NCBI GenBank assembly: GCA_964547725.1
Contig: CAZJOO010000033.1
Coordinates: 1-5,014, forward strand
DNA: 5,014 bases
Direction: 5' to 3'
DNA from: JAAZMU01 sp964547725
Lineage (GTDB): Bacteria > Patescibacteriota > Minisyncoccia > Minisyncoccales > Minisyncoccaceae
Translations under genes and position numbers: made by a program
Shown: positions 1 through 5,014 of the stretch, piece after piece
Numbering within the stretch: position 1 is the first letter of the stretch
How the letters are laid out: each line of letters begins with the position of its first letter
The notes under the pieces: model-generated
What the model was told of the DNA's origin: nothing
Seen by the model: the letters and a program-made list of their open reading frames with translations, nothing else
Databases searched by the model: none

Positions 1-480
1 ATTATGATTGTCGGGGGAGGAAACGCTTCTTTCGAGTCAGCTATTTATTTAAGTAGTATTGTCAAAAGCATTACTATTCTTGAGAGAGGAGAGATGTTTA
101 TAGCGGATGTTAAGAATCAGGAAAGAATAAAGCAGATTAAGAATATCGAGGCTTTTACTGGTTCGAGAGTTTTAGAGATTAAGGGAAGTAAGTTTGTTGA
201 CTCTATTATTTATGAAAAAGAAGATGAGGTTATAGAGAGCAAACTGCAAGGACTATTTGTTCAAATTGGATATGTTCCTAAAACAGAATATGTAAAAGAT
301 TTAGTAGAATTAAACGCAAGAAAAGAAATTATTGTAAATGAAAATATGGAGACAAAAACAGAAGGTCTTTTCGCAGCTGGGGATATTACCAGTATAAAAG
401 TAAAACAAATTATCTGCGCAGCATCTTCAGGTGCAGTAGCAGCTTTATCAGCATATAACTATTTATTAAATCATGAGTAA
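1..480 (+). CDS. trxB: Thioredoxin reductase / AhpF-like flavoprotein, C-terminal part (5' truncated by window edge)
   Basis: This is the C-terminal 159 residues of a pyridine nucleotide-disulfide oxidoreductase; the frame is open from base 1, so the ATG at 4 is internal. Such enzymes pass electrons from NAD(P)H through FAD and a CxxC pair to a thioredoxin- or glutaredoxin-like partner in the cytoplasm. Visible in the fragment are the nucleotide-binding VGGGNASFESA turn (residues 4-14), the segment GLFVQIGYVPKT (84-95), the FAD-contacting GLFAAGD motif (122-128), and a KQIICAASSGAVAALSAYNYL-type end. These last segments match AhpF more closely than classical TrxB. The strand following the glycine turn ends in ILERGE, with Glu28, and lacks the HRR-type arginines that bind the NADPH 2'-phosphate, so NADH is the more likely donor (inference). 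The FAD N-terminal domain and the CxxC are outside the window. Its stop overlaps the eno start by 8 nt, and a CPYC partner lies three genes on. Confidence 0.88.
   Translation: MMIVGGGNASFESAIYLSSIVKSITILERGEMFIADVKNQERIKQIKNIEAFTGSRVLEIKGSKFVDSIIYEKEDEVIESKLQGLFVQIGYVPKTEYVKDLVELNARKEIIVNENMETKTEGLFAAGDITSIKVKQIICAASSGAVAALSAYNYLLNHE
473..480 (+). other. 8-nt stop/start overlap, reductase and eno
   Basis: The bases ATGAGTAA contain the eno start codon and the TAA stop of the reductase in another frame. Upstream is an A/T-rich run with no AGGAGG-like motif. Translation of eno is therefore probably coupled to the upstream gene or independent of a Shine-Dalgarno site (inference). Confidence 0.75.
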
Positions 481-1717
481 AATTAAAAGCATAAGAGCTA
501 GAGAAATATTAGATTCAAGAGGAAATCCTACGGTAGAGGTAATTTTAGATACAGATGGTGGTATTTTTATCGATTCAGTTCCTTCAGGAGCTTCTACAGG
601 AAGTAGAGAGGCAGTTGAGCTTAGAGATGGAGACGAAACAAGATATTTAGGCATGGGGGTTTTAAAAGCAATCTCTAATGTTAGAATAAACATTTCAAAT
701 AAGTTAGAGGGGTACAGAACTACCAATCAAAAAGAGATTGATGAGGCCATGATTTCTCTTGATAAGTCAGAGAAGAAAGCTAAGATAGGAGCTAACGCAA
801 CTATGGGAGTTTCTCTTGCGGTAGCAAGGGCAGGAGCTAAGACAAACAAGCAGGAATTATTTCAATACATTGCCTCTCTTTCCAGTAATGAGATAAAACT
901 TCCTTCTCCTTGTTTTAATGTAATTAATGGAGGAAAGCATGCTGGGAATGGATTAGCCTTTCAAGAGTTTATGATAAACTTTGAGGGTCGTAAATTCAAA
1001 GATCAGGTAAGAATGGCTTCTGAGGTTTATCATACCTTAAAAGAGATTATTGTTAATAAATATGGAACAGAAGGAATTAACGTAGGAGACGAAGGAGGTT
1101 TTGCTCCTAAAATAAGTGACCCCAAAGAAGCTTTAGACTTAATAGTTAAAGCAACTAAAAAGCTTGATTATTTTAAGGACTTACACATTTTCTTAGACGT
1201 GGCTGCTTCTGAATTTTATGATAAAAAATCTAATAAATATACCTTAGACAAAGATAGAGTTTGGGACAAAAAAGAACTTATCGATTATTACAAAGAGCTT
1301 TGTAAGAAATATCCAATTGTATCTATAGAAGATCCTTTTGATGAAAATGATTTTGAAGGATTTAGAATGTTCAATCAACAAATGTTAGGAAATCTTTTGA
1401 TTATTGGAGATGATTTAACCGTAACCAATGTTAAGCAGATAGAAAAGGCTTACGAAAAAAATGCTATCAACGGCCTACTGGTTAAGATAAATCAAGTAGG
1501 AACGGTTTCAGAGGCTATGGAAGCGGTTAATCTAGCCAAGTCTTATAACTACAAGATAATGATTTCTCATAGGTCAGGAGAAACTACAGATGATTTTATC
1601 GCTGATTTTGCGGCTGGTTTAGGAGCTGACTATATTAAAGCAGGAGCGCCAGCAAGAGGGGAGCGAGTAGCGAAGTATAACAGACTATTAAAGATAGAAG
1701 ATATTTTGAAATTATGA
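473..1717 (+). CDS. eno: Enolase (phosphopyruvate hydratase), archaeal/eukaryal-like
   Basis: Enolase interconverts 2-phosphoglycerate and phosphoenolpyruvate in the cytoplasm and needs Mg2+. The 414-residue product begins with the family's usual IRAREILDSRGNPTVEV stretch, which fixes the start at 473. The mobile loop PSGASTG is at 37-43. Active-site residues can be placed: His156 (GGKHAGN), Glu165 (QEFM), Glu207 (GDEGGFAP), metal ligands Asp242 (LDVAASEFY), Glu286 (SIEDPFD) and Asp313/314 (GDDLTVTN), Lys338 (LVKINQVGT), His366-Arg367-Ser368 (SHRSGET) and Lys389 before GAPARGER. All appear intact. The YHTLKE...KYG...NVGDEGG spacing and the APARGER motif resemble archaeal and eukaryal enolases more than typical bacterial ones. 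It is shorter than the usual 420-435 residues because it ends soon after the KIED segment, with almost no C-terminal tail. It shares an ATGA overlap with apgM, the preceding pathway step. Confidence 0.97.
   Translation: MSKIKSIRAREILDSRGNPTVEVILDTDGGIFIDSVPSGASTGSREAVELRDGDETRYLGMGVLKAISNVRINISNKLEGYRTTNQKEIDEAMISLDKSEKKAKIGANATMGVSLAVARAGAKTNKQELFQYIASLSSNEIKLPSPCFNVINGGKHAGNGLAFQEFMINFEGRKFKDQVRMASEVYHTLKEIIVNKYGTEGINVGDEGGFAPKISDPKEALDLIVKATKKLDYFKDLHIFLDVAASEFYDKKSNKYTLDKDRVWDKKELIDYYKELCKKYPIVSIEDPFDENDFEGFRMFNQQMLGNLLIIGDDLTVTNVKQIEKAYEKNAINGLLVKINQVGTVSEAMEAVNLAKSYNYKIMISHRSGETTDDFIADFAAGLGADYIKAGAPARGERVAKYNRLLKIEDILKL
1701..1717 (+). other. ATGA coupling junction, eno and apgM
   Basis: The eno gene ends with codons for ILKL and TGA, and the apgM ATG lies within the last four bases (ATGA). 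The stretch before it, ATATTTTGAAATT, has no Shine-Dalgarno match. An almost identical junction joins apgM to the glutaredoxin gene. Confidence 0.75.
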
Positions 1718-2880
1718 AAAAATTGCTCGTAATTTTAGATGGTTTGGGAGATAGGCCGATTAGTGCTTTAAAGGAAAAGACACCACTTGAGGCAGCTTAC
1801 ACACCTAATTTAGATTATATGGCAGAAAAGGGAATTACTGGTTTAATGCAACCTTTTCAGTTTTTTTTCGAAAAACATCCAACCTCAGAAGGAGCACATG
1901 TTGGAATGTTTGGATATAAGGATTATTTCTTAGGAAGAGGACCATACGAAGCAGCAGGAATCAATATGCCTCTATATGAAGGCGACGTTGCTTTTAGAGT
2001 AAATTTTGCTACAATAAACGAACAAGGAATTGTTGTTGATAGGAGAGCTGGAAGAATCAAAAAGACAGAAGAATTAATAGAAGCTTTAAAAGGAATAGAA
2101 ATAGGAGGAATTAAATTTGATTTAAGGCGGTCTGATGGACATAGAGCAGTTCTAGTTTTGAGAGGAGCTAATTTATCTCCAAATGTTACTTCTAATGATT
2201 CGGGAGAAGAAGGAGAGTTAAGATTAGTGATAGAAAGTAAAAGTCCGGAAGGAATATTTACGGCAAGAATATTGAATGAATATTTGAATAAAGTTTATGA
2301 GATTTTAAATAATTTAGAATCTAACAAACAAAGAGAGTTTCCTGCTAATTATTTACTTTTAAGAGGAGCCGGACAGTTTAAAACTATTTTTCCTTTTGAA
2401 GAAAAATATGGATTAAAATCTGTTTGTATTGCTGGAGGAGGATTGTATAAGGGGATTGCTAGAATGATAGGAATGGATGTTATTGAGAAGCCTTATTTTA
2501 CGGCTGATACAGATACTGATATTTGGAGTAAATTCCAAGAAGTAAAAGAAGCGCTTTCTAAATATGATTTTATCTTTCTTCACATTAAAGGAACTGACGT
2601 TTGCTCTCACGATGGAAGATATGAAGACAAGAAAAGATTTATAGAAGAAATAGACAAGCATTTTAAAAGCTTGTTAGATATTAAAAACCTTTTGATTGTT
2701 GTAACTGCTGATCATTCCACGCCCTCAGAGTTAAAACAACATTCAAAGGACCCTGTTCCTATATTAATTTACGGAAATGGAAAGGACGAGGTAAATCAAT
2801 TTTCAGAAAAAGAAGTTAAAAAAGGCGGTTTGGGATTATTTCCTGCCGAAGAATTATTAGATAAAATATTAAAATTATGA
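1714..2880 (+). CDS. apgM: 2,3-bisphosphoglycerate-independent phosphoglycerate mutase, archaeal type (ApgM)
   Basis: This enzyme of the alkaline phosphatase superfamily interconverts 3- and 2-phosphoglycerate through a phosphoserine intermediate with two divalent metal ions, supplying enolase, which is encoded just upstream. The 388 residues are slightly fewer than the usual 400 or so. The N-terminal LVILDGLGDRP (5-15) carries metal ligand Asp9. The probable nucleophile Ser58 sits in PTSEGAH, followed by FGY and then LGRGPYEAAG (73-82), a strong ApgM signature. The C-terminal part holds IARMIGM (248-254), DTDTDI (265-270), HIKGTDVCSHDG (290-301, ligands Asp295 and His299), TADHSTP (331-337, Asp333 and His334), and His343 before DPVPILI. 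The serine motif differs from the GSDxAHL form common in archaeal ApgM. The same fold family includes proteins once annotated as putative homoserine kinases, but the glycolytic neighbours favour the mutase. The start is set by the ATGA overlap and the MKKLLVILDG beginning. Confidence 0.93.
   Translation: MKKLLVILDGLGDRPISALKEKTPLEAAYTPNLDYMAEKGITGLMQPFQFFFEKHPTSEGAHVGMFGYKDYFLGRGPYEAAGINMPLYEGDVAFRVNFATINEQGIVVDRRAGRIKKTEELIEALKGIEIGGIKFDLRRSDGHRAVLVLRGANLSPNVTSNDSGEEGELRLVIESKSPEGIFTARILNEYLNKVYEILNNLESNKQREFPANYLLLRGAGQFKTIFPFEEKYGLKSVCIAGGGLYKGIARMIGMDVIEKPYFTADTDTDIWSKFQEVKEALSKYDFIFLHIKGTDVCSHDGRYEDKKRFIEEIDKHFKSLLDIKNLLIVVTADHSTPSELKQHSKDPVPILIYGNGKDEVNQFSEKEVKKGGLGLFPAEELLDKILKL
2866..2880 (+). 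other. ATGA coupling junction, apgM and glutaredoxin gene
   Basis: ATATTAAAATTATGA encodes the ILKL end of ApgM and contains the ATG of the next gene in a 4-nt overlap. It closely resembles the eno/apgM junction at 1701-1717. No purine-rich ribosome site is seen, so re-initiation by the terminating ribosome is likely. Confidence 0.75.
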
Positions 2881-3116
2881 CAAAAAAAGTTACAATATAC
2901 ACAACAACAGTTTGTCCTTATTGCATCGCTCTTAAGAAGTTTTTTAAGGACTATAATGTAGAATACGAAGAAATAGATGCTTCTTCTGATGAAGAAATCC
3001 AAGACATGCTTGTAGAAAAAACAGGAAAGATGAGTGTTCCCGTAGTTGTGGTTGATGGAAAATGGGCACAAGGTTTTCATAGGGAAGAGTTATTAGAATT
3101 ATTAGAGCTAAAATAA
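2877..3116 (+). CDS. Small glutaredoxin-like thiol-disulfide oxidoreductase (CPYC)
   Basis: This 79-residue cytoplasmic protein has a complete glutaredoxin/NrdH-type thioredoxin fold. The first strand VTIYTT (5-10) leads to the redox pair Cys13-Pro-Tyr-Cys16, followed by helix ALKKFFKDYNV, strand EYEEIDA (29-35), the cis-proline turn SVP (53-55), strand VVVVDGKW and a GF pair (66-67) before a final helix REELLELLELK. Such proteins reduce disulfides on ribonucleotide reductase, peroxiredoxins or other targets. The protein could be recharged by glutathione or by a flavoprotein reductase; the AhpF-like reductase at the left end of the window is an obvious candidate, recalling the Clostridium pasteurianum pair in which a TrxR-like flavoprotein and a small CPYC protein replace AhpF. 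It starts within an ATGA overlap with apgM and ends 5 nt before gap, so it is embedded between two glycolytic genes. The substrate cannot be read from the sequence. Confidence 0.92.
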   Translation: MTKKVTIYTTTVCPYCIALKKFFKDYNVEYEEIDASSDEEIQDMLVEKTGKMSVPVVVVDGKWAQGFHREELLELLELK

Positions 3117-3121
3117 AAAAT

Positions 3122-4111
3122 ATGGCAAAGAAAATTGCAATAAATGGTTTTGGAAGAATCGGAAGGAATTGCTTTAAAATCATTCTAGATAATTTTAAAG
3201 ATTTGGAAGTTGTGGCAATAAATGATTTGTCTAGCAATGAAGCCCTTGCTCATCTTTTGAAATATGATTCTATTTATGGAAGATATGAGGGCGAGGTTGA
3301 TTCAGATGACGAAGGAATTATTGTTAACGGAAAGAAGATTAGAGTTTACAATGAAAAAGACCCAGCATCTCTTCCATGGAAAGAGCTCGAAGTAGATGTT
3401 GTTTTAGAGTGTACAGGCTTTTTTACTAATAAAGAGGGCGCGTCTAAACATATTGTTGCTGGAGCTAAGAAAGTAATTATTTCTGCACCAGCAAAATCAG
3501 AAGATATTCCTTCTTATATTTTAGGAGTAAACGCAAATGAGTACAAAGGAGAAGAAATTATTGATATGGGTTCTTGTACCACAAATTGTTTAGCCCCAGT
3601 TGTCAGAATTTTAGAGGACTTATTTGGTATTGAAAAAGGTTTTGTAACTACAACTCATTCTTATACTGGAAATCAGAACTTAGTAGATGGAACTAACAAA
3701 GATTTAAGAAGGGCAAGAGCAGCGGGAGTTAATATTGTTCCTACCACAACTGGTGCCGCTAAAGCAATTGGGAAAGTTGTTCCTAGCGTTACTGGTAAGC
3801 TGGACGGAGTAGCGCTTCGTGTACCAACTCCAACAGTTTCTATTATCGATTTAGTTTGTATTCTTAAAAAAGAAACTACTAGAGAAGAAGTTAATCTTGC
3901 TTTTAAAAAATATGCTGAAAATGGAATGAAGGGAGTTCTTCATTTAGAAGAAAAACCTTTAGTTTCTTCTGATTTTATTAAAAATACAAATTCTTGTATT
4001 GTTGATTCTGAAATGACTAAAGTTAATGGTAAATTAGTTCAAGTGTTGGCTTGGTATGATAATGAATGGGGTTACTCTTTTAGATTAGCTGAACTTTCAC
4101 AAAAAATATGA
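3122..4111 (+). CDS. gap: Glyceraldehyde-3-phosphate dehydrogenase, type I (phosphorylating)
   Basis: GAPDH converts glyceraldehyde 3-phosphate, phosphate and NAD(P)+ to 1,3-bisphosphoglycerate in the cytoplasm. The 329 residues are full length for the bacterial/eukaryal class. The Rossmann start is KIAINGFGRIGRN (4-16), with Asp35 in AINDL at the position that usually selects NAD. The catalytic Cys152 lies in GSCTTNCLAP (150-159) and the base His179 in TTHSYTG. Also present are DLRRARAA (194-201), the phosphate-site TTTGAAKA (208-215), LRVPTP (232-237) and the C-terminal WYDNEWGYS (311-319). Two variations stand out: a glycine instead of alanine before SCTTN, and DGTNKD (189-194) where many NAD enzymes have D-L/A-P-H-K-D. 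Type I GAPDH is unexpected beside archaeal-type eno and apgM, since most archaea use the unrelated type II enzyme. The start is the only good ATG, and the stop overlaps the next gene as ATGA. No pgk is adjacent within the window. Confidence 0.97.
   Translation: MAKKIAINGFGRIGRNCFKIILDNFKDLEVVAINDLSSNEALAHLLKYDSIYGRYEGEVDSDDEGIIVNGKKIRVYNEKDPASLPWKELEVDVVLECTGFFTNKEGASKHIVAGAKKVIISAPAKSEDIPSYILGVNANEYKGEEIIDMGSCTTNCLAPVVRILEDLFGIEKGFVTTTHSYTGNQNLVDGTNKDLRRARAAGVNIVPTTTGAAKAIGKVVPSVTGKLDGVALRVPTPTVSIIDLVCILKKETTREEVNLAFKKYAENGMKGVLHLEEKPLVSSDFIKNTNSCIVDSEMTKVNGKLVQVLAWYDNEWGYSFRLAELSQKI
4108..4111 (+). other. ATGA coupling junction, gap and DUF475 gene
   Basis: The TGA stop of gap shares its first two bases with the DUF475 start codon. 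The preceding bases (CACAAAAAAT) lack a Shine-Dalgarno motif. The overlap argues that the membrane protein is translated from the same message as GAPDH. Confidence 0.75.
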
Positions 4112-5014
4112 TTGAGTGGATTATTACAATTCTAGGATTATGTGTTTTTGAAGTTGTTTGTAGCATAGATAACGCTGTTGTTAATGCTAGTGTTTTAAAA
4201 ACAGTTGGAGAGAAACAAAGGAAGTTTTTCTTAACTTGGGGGCTTTTCATAGCCGTTTTTGTCGTTAGAGGAATTCTTCCTTTTTTAATTATTTGGCTGG
4301 CTAATTCTTCTTTAAGTATTGGTGAAATTTTTATGGCTCCTTTCACTAACGATCAATTGGTAGCTGATTCCTTGGAACATTCTAAGCCTCTTTTGTTGCT
4401 AGCAGGAGGTTCTTATCTATTCTTAATCTTTTTGTCTTGGATATTTCTTGAGGAAAAACAATGTGTTTTAAGAATTGAAAGATTCTTTAAGAAACAAAGC
4501 GTTTGGTTTTATGCCTGGGCTTCAATTTATACAACAGTCATTGTTTATTTTGCTATTAAAATGGATCCTTACCTTGCTCTTGCAGCAACAATTGGAATTT
4601 CCTTCTTCTTTTTCACAGATGGTTTTAAGCAAAATGCGGAAAAAACAGAAAAGGACCTTGTGGCAGGAAAGAGTAATTTAAGTGATTGGAGTAAAATTGT
4701 TTATTTAGAAGTTTTAGACACTTCTTTTTCGATTGATGGAGTTATTGGGGCTTTTGCTTTCACCACTTCTATTGTTTTAATTTTGATTGGAAATGGTTTG
4801 GGGGCAGTAGTTATTAGGGAAATAACCATGAAGGGAATAAATAAAATATCAGAATATGCTTTTCTTAAAAATGGAGCTATGTATTCGATAGGATTTTTAG
4901 GAGCAATTATGATTCTTGAAACTTTTGGCTTAGAACTTCCTTTTTACGTTGCGCCACTTGCGACTTTCTTAATTCTTGGAATCTTCTTATATCTATCTAA
5001 AAAGTTTAAGGGAA
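4108..5014 (+). CDS. DUF475 / TerC-like integral membrane protein (3' truncated by window edge)
   Basis: A continuous frame of 302 codons runs from the ATG in the ATGA overlap with gap to the right edge without a stop. The product is very hydrophobic, with about eight likely membrane segments near residues 2-28, 41-65, 94-113, 133-151, 154-172, 205-236, 254-272 and 278-297. It matches what I know of the DUF475 family: EVVCSIDNAVVNASVL (15-30), the FLTWG...RGILPFL stretch (41-60), and EVLDTSFSIDGVIGAF (201-216) followed by the GNGLGAVVIRE segment. The two E...SID motifs occur in separate halves, as in the TerC superfamily, where acidic residues inside the membrane are linked to metal ion export. 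The function of DUF475 itself is not established, so a transport role is inference. Family members are roughly 300-350 residues, so only the C-terminal end should be missing. The tight overlap suggests cotranscription with gap. Confidence 0.9.
   Translation, partial: MIEWIITILGLCVFEVVCSIDNAVVNASVLKTVGEKQRKFFLTWGLFIAVFVVRGILPFLIIWLANSSLSIGEIFMAPFTNDQLVADSLEHSKPLLLLAGGSYLFLIFLSWIFLEEKQCVLRIERFFKKQSVWFYAWASIYTTVIVYFAIKMDPYLALAATIGISFFFFTDGFKQNAEKTEKDLVAGKSNLSDWSKIVYLEVLDTSFSIDGVIGAFAFTTSIVLILIGNGLGAVVIREITMKGINKISEYAFLKNGAMYSIGFLGAIMILETFGLELPFYVAPLATFLILGIFLYLSKKFKG

Noticed and set aside
4..480. Complete small protein starting at the ATG at position 4
   Set aside because: The frame is open to the window edge and the protein begins in the middle of the nucleotide-binding fold, so this is a truncated larger gene.
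466..726. Minus-strand open frame of 86 codons opposite the start of eno
   Set aside because: It lies wholly within the well-supported eno gene and the end of the reductase gene, and its product resembles no family I know.
1714..2880. Homoserine kinase-like annotation for the ApgM-family protein
   Set aside because: Some family members have carried that label, but placement between eno and gap, with a retained serine and metal ligands, favours phosphoglycerate mutase.
3117..3121. Promoter or terminator between the glutaredoxin gene and gap
   Set aside because: The gap is only five bases (AAAAT) with no room for a terminator or a promoter-to-start leader; cotranscription is simpler.
2413..3237. 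Three overlapping minus-strand open frames opposite apgM, the glutaredoxin gene and gap
   Set aside because: They are opposite conserved genes with intact motifs, and their Phe/Ser/Ile-rich products are what antisense of AT-rich coding sequence gives.
473..4111. A genetic code with TGA read as Gly or Trp, as in some reduced bacteria
   Set aside because: TGA ends eno, apgM and gap exactly at the expected C-termini and at ATGA overlaps, and no in-frame TGA is needed inside any gene.
4080..4346. Minus-strand open frame of 88 codons opposite the gap/DUF475 junction
   Set aside because: It is a shadow of the DUF475 frame; no ribosome site or recognisable motif.
4475..4681. Plus-strand open frame of 68 codons
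   Set aside because: It lies in another frame within the DUF475 gene, whose own frame is open throughout and matches the family on both sides of this stretch.

Overview
The window is AT-rich and gene-packed. It reads as one head-to-tail cluster of six genes on the + strand with essentially no non-coding DNA. Adjacent genes overlap by 4-8 nt or are 5 nt apart, and no rRNA, tRNA, CRISPR array, insertion sequence, promoter or hairpin terminator was seen. The first gene is cut by the left edge and the last by the right edge.

Layout: (1) the C-terminal half of a low-molecular-weight thioredoxin reductase/AhpF-like flavoenzyme (1-480); (2) enolase (473-1717); (3) an archaeal-type cofactor-independent phosphoglycerate mutase, ApgM (1714-2880); (4) a 79-residue CPYC glutaredoxin-like protein (2877-3116); (5) a bacterial-type (type I) phosphorylating GAPDH (3122-4111); (6) a DUF475/TerC-like multi-pass membrane protein (4108 to the right edge).

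Three of the six genes are enzymes of the triose half of glycolysis: GAPDH, phosphoglycerate mutase and enolase. Phosphoglycerate kinase, which lies between GAPDH and ApgM in the pathway, is not here. Two genes look like halves of a thiol-disulfide relay: the flavoprotein reductase could recharge the small CPYC protein, as in split AhpF-type systems. The last gene is a probable integral membrane protein of the TerC superfamily, whose studied members are linked to metal ion (notably Mn) export. The link between it and the metal-dependent eno and apgM products is only a hypothesis.

Organism: the enolase has archaeal/eukaryal-type features (a KYG...NVGDEGGFAP segment and an APARGER C-terminal motif) and the mutase is of the archaeal ApgM type, while GAPDH, the reductase and DUF475 look bacterial. 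Together with compact overlapping genes, AGA-dominated arginine codons and no visible Shine-Dalgarno motifs, this fits a reduced-genome lineage. A DPANN archaeon (Woesearchaeota/Pacearchaeota-like) is my first guess and a Patescibacteria/CPR bacterium the main alternative. Placement is an inference. TGA acts as an ordinary stop at three genes, so a TGA-recoded lineage is unlikely.

I see no wholly new system. The most interesting points are the mixed-ancestry glycolytic cluster, the unusual nucleophile motif of ApgM, the unusual cofactor-loop residues of GAPDH, and the possible split NADH-dependent thiol relay.
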